Position numbers and translations under genes: made by a program. This document shows positions 47,971 through 60,518 of a stretch of 64,000 nucleotides of DNA, in pieces. The stretch spans positions 3,077,501-3,141,500 of the forward strand of contig NC_134016.1 in NCBI RefSeq assembly GCF_040712315.1, read 5' to 3'. Each line of letters starts with the position of its first letter. The first letter of the stretch is position 1. Below the pieces are notes generated by a model. That model did not search any database, was not told the origin of the DNA, and saw nothing but the letters and a program-made list of their open reading frames with translations. The stretch is from Castanea sativa (Eukaryota > Streptophyta > Magnoliopsida > Fagales > Fagaceae).

Positions 47971-48072
47971 ACTAGATCAATTGAGCTAGTTGGGGAAAAA
48001 AAAAAAATCAGCTACACACAGTCAGTTCATTAATGAAGATTGTGTTTCTAGGCTGCATATAAGATAGGAACA
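47971..48072 (+). repeat. Right copy of the 100-bp direct repeat
   Basis: ACTAGATCAATTGAGCTAGT ... AAGATAGGAACA, the partner of 46631-46730. It is far too long to be an ordinary target-site duplication. Confidence 0.85.
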
Positions 48073-49050
48073 CAACTGCAGAACCTGGGAAACTATTAGG
48101 CAAAACTACTTCTTGTTGACCAGTGGAACATTGTTTGATTTCCAAAAGCTATTCCAAAGTTTGCTTTTAAAAGCTGCTTCACCGTTAAGAACAGGTTACT
48201 AACAAGGGACAGATTAGCCTAATGGGGTTACTCTGGAGATATGTTTGTTTTGCAGAAATAAATACTGAATGTAGAGAGAATCTATATCTTGAATGCTCCT
48301 TTTGTTGGAGATTGTGGCTAGCAGTACTTGTGAAATGCTTGATCAACAGGCAAGCTCAAATCTGGGAAGAAGAATTGAAGTGCGTAATGAGTAAATTGAA
48401 AGGAATTAGTTTGTCATTTTGATGAAATTGGCCAATGCATTAGAGGTAAGAACAGTTATATAAGTGAGCAATAAGGGCGTTCAAGAAACTGAAGAATGAT
48501 CCTTGTGGACAATTTACACAAGAAAGCTTCAATTAAAACCTGATTATGACTCCGTAAAAGAAACTAAATCAATTATTTTAAGGCATTAAGCAATGTAATT
48601 CAAAAGGCTTCAATGAAAAGGTAATGGTTAGTATGCTTGGAGTATTATGTGGGCTACACTAGCTTTTATTAATGCTTCAACTCAACACTTCCCTTGTATT
48701 CTTTCCAAAGTTCACTCCCCCCCCCAAAAGAATTAGTATGCAACTCTAAATGAGGCATCAACCGCAATAAAATAAGAGACCATCAGTTGGACCTAAGATG
48801 TAGAACTTTCCCCTTTTCTATTTGCAAGATTTAAATCTAAGACCTACTCCAACCCTACTCGACTAATTACAAAAGATTGTAGCTATAATATATGTGGCCA
48901 ACCCTGACTAAACTGTCCAGGGTCCATAATTAACCCTATAAAATTTGGTACTAAGTTTTGGCTGTTGTTATTGTGGCTGTAATGTATTTAATTATTACAT
49001 TGTAGATACTGTACCCAAAAGAGTCAAAAGACAAAATTAAACATTTTTAC
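48073..49050. other. HAD intron sequence, nothing recognised
   Basis: AT-rich intron DNA with a short C run near 48720. No further element with paired ends was seen. Confidence 0.45.
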
Positions 49051-51289
49051 CAGGCATTACACGCAAAGTTCTCGCCTCAATAGTCAAAAAATCGGGATTA
49101 GCCACCACCATTGGAATTCTTTTAGCAGCACAATGCTCCAACGTTTTCTCAAGGTCCTCAAGTTTCATGGGAATTGCAGTACCAGAAGGAAATGACAAAA
49201 GTAAGAATAGAATAGGTGACAATAAGATTTTATGATGAGTTACACCAATTCCATAAACTTCTACTTAATGCCTAAGTTTAGTTGGACACTGCCAAAGAGA
49301 TCATCTTGAGTAATCAGCCTGCTTTATTCAGACTTTTTAACAGGAATCTAGTAATACCCAGTTCCAAGAGACCATAGATTTCTTTTATGTAAGTAGTAAA
49401 AGATTTATAACCTTATAAATCATAGATCGTTCTCAACAAACTGCCTCTCTGCAAAGAGTACACTCAATAAAACCAGTGATTCAAGAATAGTGAGTTTTGA
49501 TAGCGTGTTGGTCATGTTAATAACATAAATCAAAAGGATGGATAGAGAGAAGAAGGGTTCCAATAAAAGCAAAGTAACAAAAAAAAATATGGATATAAAC
49601 AACTGCACATAGAGCATACCTCAAGAGATATAGTACCCCAGTCACTCCATGTCATATGGATGCAAGATCTTCCAAGAGCTGCAAACCAAGCATCATCTCT
49701 CCTATTTAAAGAAAATTCCATGAAACAATAAGCCATAATAACTCAAGTATACATTAGTTACAAAAAGGCATAATACAACATAATGTGGATAAGTAAACAA
49801 GCAGACCAAGAAGATACAATCATGTACATAGAAGACCATCAAATGCACAAACAAGGAGCGTTTTGATTTAAGTTGAAGATATTGCAAGAAAATAAAGGAT
49901 TGAGGCTGAGAAAAATAGACATACTGCAGTTACTCAAATTAGAGTTGCACATGATCTAATACAAACAAATTCAATTCAATTCTGTCCCATGTAGACTAAG
50001 AAATCTTATATTCCCCAGATCAATTATTTATCTCCAGTCATCAACAACAACTAGCTGAGGGAAATTCATTCATTTACAAAGAATGTTATTTGTCCAACAA
50101 AGCTGCATAGATTTTAAAAATGTTGTAAGGCTCTACATGACTCGTTGCATCACTTAAGTGTCTATGCAAGCACCTGGCTCACCTTTGACAGCTCTGAAAT
50201 AGACACAATTTAATATAGGTATCATGTTAAACCTTATTAAAGAAAGCATCACAACCACATATAAACTATCCATGCCTGAAGCCTCCAGTTAATATAAATG
50301 CTAATGGAAAAATGAAGAAATAGCAAAACCTGTACAATATATTTGAAAAACATAATTACATGAATGTTTGCAAATATTTATAAACTATGGATGAAACAAA
50401 AATCAAGCCAAATCATAAAATAAATAAGTTTCTACAAATGTTACAGATGCATATTATCCCCTTCTTTGCCATGTGTCCTGATACCAAACATCACAATCTT
50501 AATAGGAACCAAGTATAACATATTGTTGAGCTCAAAAAAGGATACAAGTTAAATGGAGTTTATCAATATTACTTGAGCAACTGCAAAGAGTTAATTGGAC
50601 TGACCAATTCATCATGAAAACAGCAAAGAAAATGGAATGAAACTCGAAAGCATCAGTGATTAGGGTCACTAGTCGTAGAAGATATGGTGGTTAACCTTTG
50701 CAAGTATTGATGTGTTAATTCTCCACTGGTAATGGCTCCTACAAAGAGAGAGGGATCAAAACCAAGGCTCTTCATCCTTTCCATAGTGGTTGATGCACTT
50801 CTTGAGGAGTTACTTATAATCACCATCTTGCTTCCAGTCATTGCTAACTTTTCTACTATCAGACAAAACAAACATAAACTATATCACGTCAGAAACAATT
50901 ATGGTCTCAACTACAAACAGCTGACCCAAATCCAAATAGAGGAGATGAAAATATTGCCAAGAGCCTCATAGATCAACTGATTAGCATCTCATGGTTTTCC
51001 AACAAAGACATCGAAGGTTCAAATCCCCCCCACCCCCAACTATTGAACAAAAATAAAGAGAGAAAGATGAAAACATACAAGTTAAAATTGCACCAGGATA
51101 AGGTTTTTCGCCATCATGAAGTACTCCAAATCTATATATTACTAAAAACTGAAGCTTAGCGTTTAATGTCGTTGCATTCACGTTACGCCACATTAGCGGC
51201 CATGTCATTCCAATCTTTTTTTTTTAATTTTTATTTTACCTACAATTTTAAAACAATTTTAAAAAATATCAGAATAATAAATTCCAGCC

Positions 51290-51620
51290 GACTCTTTATC
51301 TATTTACTTCCACCATAAAGCCCAGCCCAAGGCCTTTTCAACTTAAAGGAAAGATTTGAAACCGTGGAACCCTGAAGGGTTGTGCGTGAGAAGCACAGCG
51401 TGAGGACAACCAGATAGTTCAGCCCTACGCTTCAACTCTACGGTTTCACAGTAACGGTTTCAAGGACAACCAAAGAGTCTGAAAATCTCCCCACCTTCCT
51501 GCTCTATGGTTTCACAGTAACGGCCGCTTATCTGAGTTCCTTCCTTGCTGTCTTCCTCTCCTCACAGTATATAAATACTTATGGAACCTGGCTGATTCGA
51601 TTGAGGTATCTCTCTAAACC
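51290..51620 (+). promoter_or_regulatory. Promoter and leader-like block carried by the Helitron
   Basis: This block is less AT-rich than its surroundings. It has the repeated motif GGTTTCACAGTAACGG (about 51430 and 51509), a TATA-like TATATAAATA near 51570, and a possible first-exon donor GAGGTATC near 51604. It looks like the 5' part of a host gene taken up by the Helitron. The source gene is unknown. Confidence 0.4.
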
Positions 51621-52232
51621 CAGTTCTTTTTGTGCTCCATTATTTTACTTGATGTTTTTGGTTTCCCTTTTTACATTTTGTTGCGGCCTCTTTCATGGTG
51701 CGGTGTGGATGATTGTCATGGTTGCTGTGGTTTTTAATTGGTGCACTATCTGACAGAAGCCTCTTTCGTAGTGGTTTGCTGCTTGGTTTTGAACACACAA
51801 CTCAGTTTCTGAGATTATAAGGAAGACAAACACACATTCAAAATTGAATCTTTATTATTGGCCCGAGAATTTGGGTCACTGTGGGTCATCCAAGACCAAT
51901 CGATGCAGGCGGTTGATTCAAGATCACGAGCAAATATGGACATAATAATTGTCCAAACCGCTTAAAGTTGAATTCTGGATAATTTGAGATGGAGTAAACC
52001 TAGCGCTTCAATTATGAATAAAGAACTTTGATTGTTGAGAGATCGAAGCTTTCATTGTCCTTGACTTGCTTAACTAATGGAATTCACTCACTATTTTCAC
52101 TCACAAATACAATAACTTTTTGTCTAATTGCATATACTTGTTTAGCCGGTGTTGGGACTACTTTTGTTTTTTTTTTTTTTTTTTTTGTTAGCCATTGTCT
52201 TTTACATTGTATTTTCGACTGATAGAACCTTA

Positions 52233-52802
52233 GGTTCTGCTTGGGAGTTCATAAGGGAAGGGAATGGAATGGAATGATCATAAGAGAATAGAAATTAATG
52301 GAATGGAATGGAATGTAATGTATTTAAGTAAGGGAAAGGAATGGAAAAGAATGAAATGGAATGAAATTAAGTAACTTTGATTGGATATTTTAAAATAAAG
52401 GAATGAAAATGAATGGAATGTAAATAATCTTGTTTAGGAGTAACATGGAAGGAATGATATGAAATCATTTTATGACAATACTACTATTAGACCCCTATTT
52501 TAAAATAAAGTGTTGAATATATAGGGGTATTTTGGGAGTTTTAGTAAAAAATTCGTTAAATCTAATTCCATTCCCTCCCATTCCTCCCAATTCCGGGGGA
52601 AATGAAAATTTGAGATTTTAAGAGAATAGAGAGAAATGAGTGTTCCCTCCTATCCATTTCATTCTCTCCCACTTAAACTCCCAAACAAGGGAATGGACTT
52701 TCCATTCCCTCCATTAAAACTCCCAAACAAATGAAGGGAAGAATATTCTAAAATTATTCTTTTCATTCCATTCCATTCCATTCTCTCCTCCCAAGCGGAG
52801 CC
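52233..52802. mobile_element. PIF/Harbinger-type MITE inside the Helitron
   Basis: The ends GGTTCTGCTTGGGAG and CTCCCAAGCGGAGCC are inverted. TTA is duplicated on both sides (52230-52232 and 52803-52805), as Harbinger elements do. Inside are many GGAATGGAATG units on the left and CATTCCATTCC on the right, so the arms pair far inward. 570 bp, non-coding. Confidence 0.85.
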
Positions 52803-53501
52803 TTAAGAAAAATGCCCAACACAGTGTCTATACCTTTGCATTTTCTTTTGCAAGTTGGCACAAAGCCATAGTAGGACTTTTCCTAGGTTCTTCTATTTTT
52901 ATACTTTCCTTTTTACCATTTCTCTCTTCTGTGTCTTATTTTTATGCTTAAGGGAGGTTTTAATTTATGAAATAGGTTATTAGTGGGATTAATACCCAAT
53001 TAGTTGTGGTGAAATTGTACCTTCCGCCTTAGGCAACCGTGCCCACTGACCGATTGGAAATAACTTGGAATGTAAATGTTCAAAGCCCTATTTTTTTGCA
53101 ACTTATCTTTGATTGGACTTGGAATAGCTTATCATTTATTGAAAATTTGGAATTGAAAATCCATTTTTATGGTTGGTTGATGCACTTATATTGGCTTCTT
53201 TCATTATTTTTCCCACAATATTCCTGCCAAACTGAGGTTTGCTAGACAGCAACTATAGAGCAGAACAGTGAGACTATATAAGTTGCACTTTTGGTTTGGG
53301 AGTATCAAATGCACCGTGGAAAAGTAAGAACACTTCTAGGGGGCCTGAAAACAACTTTTTGTTGCTCTTTGGGACCATGATTTAACTTTCCCGTGCATAA
53401 AACTTGGAAAATTCTTTGGATCTTTTGTGATATTTTTTCTAATGGGCCCGTCTTAAACTATTGTAGGTGTAATATTTTCCTCAAATTAAGACATTTTAAT
53501 T

Positions 53502-53666
53502 TTTTTTTTTTTTTTTAGAAAGTTTCAACCTATGGCGTCCGCTCCTAATAATGCTCTTTATTATCAGACCAAGACACCAATCAGTTTTTGGCGTAGGCGG
53601 GGATTGAACCTCAGATCTCTTATTCAACTATCAGAGATTTTACCAGTTGAGCTAACTGGAACCCAC
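53502..53666 (-). mobile_element. SINE inside the Helitron
   Basis: On the minus strand: GTTCCAGTTAGCTCAACTGG (A box TAGCTCAACTGG), B box GGTTCAATCCC, a short body and a poly(A) tail. A perfect 14-bp duplication AAGACATTTTAATT flanks it (53488-53501 and 53667-53680). Confidence 0.95.
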
Positions 53667-54602
53667 AAGACATTTTAATTAACTGCAGACTTTTTTTTTA
53701 AATCTATGCCTCTTATGTCATGTCACTACTATTTAAGCACGATGAGCTAAGGAAAAATAAATCAACATTGAGATTAGTGTCTACGACATTTTTCAGCAAC
53801 CATCTTGATGCCTTAGAACATGGTTAATTAATTATTTCCTAGATGTAGCCTTATATACATCATTAAGTTCATTAATTTAATTGATTCTCAAAAAAGTTCA
53901 GTAATTTAGTCTTCTTGTGAGGTCCATTCTATGAAATAATTGCTACCAAAGGCCAAGCTTCAAAACATGGTTATATACATAATACATTTTGAAGTACAAA
54001 AAAACAAAACAGGTATTGTTTTGGGTTTTTTGTCTATTGATCTCATTCAAAAGGAAGGTGTTAACTGCAATTATAGCAGTTGGAAAATCAATTGTGGAGA
54101 AATAAGTTATTTAATGAATTTTCGACTGAAATTCACATGCTTGGCAGTGGAAGGTTTTAACACAAAGTGAAAGGGTAAAAACAAAGGTAGATTAAAAGCA
54201 AAAAAGGAGGGAGATTAAAAAGAATGAGGTTGGTCTAAAAAACTATTATAGTTTAAGTTTTTGGGTTGGTCTTACCTTGTAATATTTTAATTTTTAACGG
54301 AACTACATAAAGACAGTAATCTCCAAATAGTCTTAGAAAAATGGTCTTCATGATATTTGTGTGAACTTACTTACCAAGCAGGAAGACACTATAGATAGAT
54401 GACATAAAATATTATATGTTTTTTTAATGTTTGAGCGTGTATTTGCATGTGAGTGTTTGTGTTCATTTATCAAAAGATTAAAAAAAAGGTTTTGGTGTTC
54501 AATGATGTGGACATCTGTCATCGTTTTGATTATTATTTTACCCACCAGTTGCTCAAAAGGTTTTTAAGTATTTCTAACTTTTAATTATAAATAAATGAAA
54601 AG

Positions 54603-55075
54603 GCTTTGCTAAAATATTCTTTATATTTTTATTTGGTTGTGTAGGTTGTTCATATTTTCTACCAGTTGATTACGGAATATCTATTAAAATGCAAGTTCAA
54701 CGGCTATAAATTGAAAAGGCTATGCTAAAATATTTTTTATATTTTCTTTTGGTTGTGTAGGTTGTTCATATTTTCTACCAGTTGATTAGGGATTATCTAT
54801 TAAATTTCAAGTTCAACAGCTAGATTGTTTCGTAAAGTATGTCCAACTCTCAATTAATGAAATGGCTATTATAAAATTGAGATTATATTATCTTTTGTTG
54901 TGCTAAAATAATTTTTATATTATCTTTTGGTTTCTACCAAATTATAACGGATTATCTATTAAATTGCAAGCTCACACAAGCTAGAATATTTCTTCAGGTC
55001 TCTCTAAAATGAAATGTTTTGCTAAAATAGTCCTCATATTATTGGTAAGGTGTTCATATTATCCACCAGTTATTT
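54603..55075 (+). repeat. Degenerate tandem repeats near the Helitron 3' end
   Basis: The block TTGCTAAAATATT... GGTTGTTCATATT... TACCAGTTGATTA recurs about four times at spacings of about 116, 178 and 119 bp. Each unit ends with ATCTATTAAA... CAAGTTCA. Such arrays are common near Helitron 3' ends. Confidence 0.75.
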
Positions 55076-56080
55076 GAAATGATATTTTGCTATAATGACG
55101 GTTAAATGATGGTTGGTAGGGCTTAAGTAGTAATACATTGAAAATTATTCAAAATAATAACACAATCATAAAATAAATAAAATCAAAAATTTATCACGTG
55201 CAATGCGCGGGTCCGCGACTAGTTGATCTAAGAACCATGCCTGCACACATATTACCAAAATGCTAAAAGCATCTTATATTTGTATATTTGACATGAACAC
55301 ATAGTCACATACATATGAATATATCACAATACACAATCATAAATATACACACATACAAAGATGCTTGTTTATGTGTACGTACCAACATGAATGACCATTG
55401 GAGGAGGAATGGCTAAGAGTAGTAACTCTGACAATTCTCAAAAGAAGTCAGTTCCCCAGGAAAGGAGGGAGGTTATCAATTGTAACGTTGCAGGATTACG
55501 TGGATGTTGCTCTGAGAAGTAGCAAGATTGGTTGTGATTGTAGGGAAAGGTCTTATGACTCGGGATCATGTGTTGGATAAATTGTTATTTGAGTTGTGTT
55601 AATTGAATTATTTGAATTTTGGCTAAGTTATCTGTGTGCTCGTCTTTAGGAACAGTGATAGGTATTATCAGTTTGTTTTCAAATGTAATTGTTATCATCA
55701 GCTTGTAACTCCTCTTGTATTTAAGAGGTAAGATGAATAATAAAATCAAGGAGAATTAAACCCAAAAAAGGTTTATCTTTCTCTGAACCCTTAGAAGATT
55801 GGCCATCTCAAACTGACTACACTATAAATTTATTTTCTAGTTCACATCAGAAGGCAAGTGGTTACTAACGAGGACACTAAAATGGGCTTCAGTAAGAGAA
55901 CTACCTGTTGCTCTAGACCCATTGTTGAAATGAGTGCACTGGTATGGAACATCAGGGTTCTAAATGACCCTGTGAAGCAGAAAAAGAGGTGAAATGTACT
56001 ATTGGTAGGAGTTTGTCTTTAGACTTTTAGAAACAAAGGTAAAACTAGTTAACACCCTTAAAATAAAGAAAGCTATCATT

Positions 56081-56317
56081 TTTTTTTTGGGAGAAAATTT
56101 TATTCAAAGTCAAAAAAAAAAAAAAAAAAAAGAGCCATCCAAGTATACAGGAAGTATATAGCAGGGGACTAGACTAAAACAGTCAAATACACAAATTACA
56201 AGCATCAATCAAATCATAAATCAAAAATATAAAATGACTTCCTATGATAGACATCAAATCCAATAGTGTTTTAAAGAAAAAAAGTTTTAAGTTGGCTACT
56301 GTCCTTCCAAAGTCCTC
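56081..56317 (-). mobile_element. Short retroposon with 16-bp target duplication
   Basis: On the minus strand it ends in a poly(A) tail (poly(T) on the plus strand near 56081). Flanks AAAGAAAGCTATCATT (56065-56080) and AAAGAAAGCTATTATT (56318-56333) differ at one base. It has no tRNA-like head, so it is probably the 3' end of a 5'-truncated LINE. Confidence 0.75.
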
Positions 56318-57147
56318 AAAGAAAGCTATTATTCCTGGTTGAATTTTTCATTTCTGCTATGGCTTGCATGATTTGGATAGGATCTGATTGTGTTGGAGCA
56401 CTCACTTGGTACAAGTCAAGGTCATCTATCAAAATGATAAACTATTGCATTGAGAGGTTTATGTTTAGGCTCGCAAATGGTGGTTTGGCACATTTGTTTA
56501 GGCTAGTAATCATGATTTGGTAAGAAGAAATATCTAGAAGGATATGGAGCGTATCAAAACCTGGTTAGGGATAGACAATGAAGTATAGATACTTTATTTG
56601 GGATGTTGTACCCATGTCGGATACAGGGCACGCTTGGAACACTTAATTTGAGATTTATTATTCTATTAACAACTCTCAAATTAATAATAAATCTCATAAC
56701 TTTCATTTACATAAACTCTCAGTCCTAAGGGAATAGTGAACCCAATCATGAAATGTAGGTTACTTTAATATATTGGGAATGAGATCTAAACAAACTGTCT
56801 AAACTTCAGTATGTTGGGTAACCACACGTAATGTTGAAGGAACACGTATTCTCAAGATAGAATTCATAGTCTCTTTATAGAGATATAAAATATTCTCTTA
56901 AGATAAGTTTAATTGGTTTAGTTAGTCAGAGTGTTAGGCCTAACCACTTTGGTAAAGAGTTACTAAAGTTTATATTTTATGAAATTAGATTTCATAAAAT
57001 ATATACGAATAACTTAAAGAATTAAACCAAGTACTCAATAATCAAGATGCAGTAATCTTCAAAGTGACAGTTATATATTATGACTTTGTATTATTACAAA
57101 TATTTTCATGAATGGCTTAAATTTTTAATAAAGTCTTGAGATATAGT

Positions 57148-57149
<2 letters not shown>

Positions 57150-57192
<43 letters not shown>
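57150..57192. repeat. (AT)n microsatellite
   Basis: About 21 AT units. Confidence 0.96.
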
Positions 57193-57195
<3 letters not shown>

Positions 57196-60100
57196 GACGA
57201 AACTAAGAGAAAGTTGGTTCCTACATTTAAGGACGTGTTGACAAATAGGATAACTGCCTATTTAAAATTCAAACACGTATACAGTTTTTTTTTTAAAATA
57301 GTCGTACGTTACAATGCTTGGCTTTTTAGTTATATATAAAAGTAGAAGCCTTTTGCTACAATTAAGGAGGTGTTGACATTTAAGTCAAAAAAAAAGCCGT
57401 ATGGTGCGTGTGGGAGCCTCACTTTCATTAAACGTCTTTGACTCACTTTCATTAAACGTTTATTTATTAAAAAAAACCGCAAACCCTAAGATGCAAACCC
57501 CATTTTTCACTCTGACTTCCACCTCTTCTTTGTTACTCCATGGCCACACATCACAGATCAAAATACCGTGTTCCAGACTCTGATTTTAACCTCTTCGCTG
57601 CAACTTCATAGCCACACAAATCCGAATACTGTGTTCTAGACCAACAAACATACGAAAAAAGAAAATCGAAAAGGAAGCGAAAAAAAAATTATGTTCGCCT
57701 TCTGCAACAGTGAAATATCTTCCAATAGTCCCCAAAAAAAAACGCAGATCCAGAGAGAGAAGGAGAGACTTTGTAAGCCCTCGACGTCTGTTCCCTCGCC
57801 AGACTTAGAGCACAGGAAACATAGAGAAAGAAAAATCAAACATTAAAACATCCAAACAAAACGTGGAGAGAGAACGATAGAGAGAAATTCAGTCAGGCAT
57901 AGAAAATGGAGGGAGAAAAAAAATCTGAGAAGACAATCACGCTTTTGCCTCCGTCAAACCCCGTACCCTCCACCTGTATAGTTTCTGTTTTTTGGTTCTT
58001 TAAATTTGGGGTCAAATATGATTTAGGTCTTGGTATTTTGGTTAGATTGGATTGAATTCAGGTTTTGGCTTAGGTTTGGTTTTGAGTAAGGAATTTGGTT
58101 TATAATGGTTTTTAATATCAATTATTTGGTTTCTTTAGGATATTTGGGTTCAATTCGTTTTGGCTATATGTCTTTACTCTTCAGATCTTTATGGATCAAT
58201 TTGGTGCTGCATCTCAACAAAAATGTTATCATCCGTTGTTTCCGTTTCGTTCAACAAAAACCAGCAAAAAAAGGAAATTCTTCCCTCTTCACGCTCTGTT
58301 CGTTTCTTTTCTGCAACTCCATATACACAAGGTCAGTATAACATTGTTATTTTTCCTGTTTCGAATACTCTTTCTGTGTAGTTTTCCAAATTCGGCCCAC
58401 TTTCTTTCCATTTGCATGTTCTGTTCCAAACCAACAAACATAGGAAGAAGAAAATCCAAAATCGCAAACCAATTTTGCAGCTTCAGAAATTGAAAAGAAC
58501 CCTCCTTTTTTTATCAGCATTTCTTACAATCTGACCCATTTTGCAACTATCATATTTTCCAAAAAAATGCATTTGTGTTTGATCTTTCATTGAACGAATA
58601 TTGATTCTTGGCTTAGATTTTATTCAACAATGAATTGGGCCACAATAGATTTTATTGGTAAGCTCATATAAATATTCAAATCTTGCAATATGTGTTTCGT
58701 TGTTTGCTATTGTGTCTATGATGTTACTAAATTGGACTCAATTTGAATTTTTGGGTTTCTTTGAATGCAGATAAAAGTTGCACTTATCTGTTTTTATTGC
58801 ATTCCACATCTTTGATGAAATCCCTCTTAGACTTAATATGTGATGTTTGGGTTCAATTTTTCCCACCTCATACCATGATAAATCTATATAATTCATTTAT
58901 TTATGAACAATGAATATGAACAAAAGTTTAGAAGAATGAAGTCTAGAAGATATCAGCATGGTGGATAAAATGAATTATGAACCAAATGTGATGCAATTGG
59001 TAATATTACATAACATGTACATAGTTTTTTTCATAGCTATGTGATGGTGTGCTTACTTATTGCAGACAGTGTTGCACCACAATTTCATGACTAAGCAACT
59101 GTCCTCTAAGTACTTCTCAGGCATTTTCTACTCAAACATCAACCCAACTGTATGTAATTGATGGTCTTTACGTTAGAAATATTGTTCTAATGGTAATGGT
59201 AACTGCATTTTAGTTACATGCTTACAAATTGTTTGATAAAATTATAATGTTGCTTTTATTCTAAAATTTCATTTTATATTGTTCATTATACTTTAAAGCC
59301 AAATTGGAACTCTGCATAAGACTAGAAGATTAACTCAAACCATTTATGAGGAAGGCAGATCAAGATCAATCTCAAAGAAAATAACCCATTTATCTGGTCA
59401 TGGATTGCAGTTTTATGCTCCAATGCAAAAAAATAAAAACTATAAAACTTAGTGCTTAGAGTTGAGTATGGTGCTTTCATGTCTCATAATCCATGGTTTG
59501 GGTTTGGGAGAAGAACCATCTTCAGATTGCAATCTTAAAGATTAAGAAGTGGGTTCTACTATTTTATATTGTGTTCTATTGTCAATTGGTCTCAATACTT
59601 AAGGTTGTAATAGATTTACAAGCTAGCAAAAGAAAATCTTTGTTTGGTTGAAGTACTCAATATTCTTCTATTGTTCAGAGAGTTCAATTAAAACCAAATG
59701 ATGATACTATCAAACTCAAATTTATCTAAATGAAACAGTGAATCATTTCTCCTTGAAATTGTAGCCTTGGGTTTGTTTTTTCCTGATAGTGTCATAGTAA
59801 TTTAAAAGTTCATAGTCAACTTCAATTTTGAACATAATGACCATTTTGCACTTTGTTGAGAAAATGAGTTTCTTTTCCGATAACTTTATTTGTTTGCTTT
59901 TTCTTTTTTCCCTTGGATTGAGATATCATGCAAGTTGAGAATCAGACTACAAAAATTGGTTCATTGAGAAAATTCCATAGCAGTTATCTTAAAATTTCAA
60001 CTGTGTAAAAAGATGCAGGTTCTTACAAATGTAGGTAATTGTTTATCCAAAGGGCATATTATTGAAGCGGCTTATCTGGTCCCAGTTAGACATTTGTTTC

Positions 60101-60518
60101 AACCTATCCCATTTAATTATAAGTGATCAGCCAGTTGTTCAGAATTTCTCATTCCATATATCCTTGATTCAACTGGGTCCCTTTTTGGTTTCTCTGCCAG
60201 AAAATCTTGGCCAAAACATGTTCTAACAAATATTAAGTAGACACTACTCACTACCAAGTTCTTGGTTATTAGTTGAAAGACAGGTCCATGTGATCCTTCA
60301 AATGCTCATGTCTCTCACCAATTCCCGCCCAAATTCCTCTACACCTCTCACTTCAAATTTCAGAGATCTTCACATACACCATGCACCTACATATACACAT
60401 ACATATCATTCCACAACCACAAGTCTTCACATCCTCTGGTATCAAATCCTTACTTCTTCTTCCTCCTCCTCATCTATGATCTTTGCCATTTTTCAGGCAA
60501 TAATAGAGACAGATAGCA

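Larger units (their letters stand above)
51131..55222 (+). mobile_element. Helitron in the HAD motif-I exon
   Basis: The left end is TCTATATATTACTAAAAAC. The right end is GCGCGGGTCCGCGACTAG, with a CGCG-GGTC-CGCG hairpin about seven bases before the end. It sits between A and T with no duplication. Flanks join exactly into the HAD exon (Leu-Asp-Gln, then Phe-Gly-Val-Leu-His). No Rep-helicase is encoded, so it is non-autonomous. The 4092 bp include a promoter-like GC-richer block, a Harbinger-type MITE, a SINE and a degenerate tandem array near the 3' end. Confidence 0.92.
43007..55240 (-). pseudogene. HAD class IIA hydrolase gene split by a Helitron
   Basis: The minus strand carries exons of a HAD-superfamily hydrolase like the single-copy plant protein with DQFGVLHDG (inferred to be a phosphatase; substrate unknown to me). 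Exons: 55240-55223 plus 51130-51079 (AWFLDQ then FGVLHDGEKPYPGAIL; motif I), 50855-50696 (IISNSSRSAS, motif II; GAITSGELTHQ), 49701-49620 (RRDDAWFAALG), about 49170-49051 (KRIPMVVANPDF), 45871-45807 (LAAKYEKLGGEV, GKPDK, motif III) and 43261-43007 (AVGDSLHHD, motif IV; GGIHANELGL; stop TAG). Splice sites are canonical and phases join. A 4.1-kb Helitron lies between Gln and Phe of motif I. The piece expected before SGTAIPMK (with a HGTE-type motif) and the first coding exon were not found. Probably dead. Confidence 0.88.
55241..60518. other. No intact gene recognised
   Basis: The missing first coding exon of the HAD gene would lie in or beyond this stretch, but no matching peptide was found. 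At 55400-55800 a frame followed by a TATTTAAGAGG and AATAAAA-bearing stretch resembles the end of an LTR element, without a proven partner. At 57130-57400 two blocks sharing TATATAA... AAGGA.GTGTTGACA resemble Helitron starts. From 57500 to 58500 there is T-rich leader-like sequence. No protein is recognisable. Confidence 0.4.

Noticed and set aside
46631..48072. The 100-bp flanks as a target-site duplication
   Set aside because: No known integrase or transposase makes duplications of that length, so they are listed as direct repeats of unknown origin.
53589..53666. Functional tRNA gene on the minus strand
   Set aside because: A and B boxes are present, but the acceptor stem does not close, a body and poly(A) tail follow, and a 14-bp duplication flanks it, so it is a SINE head.
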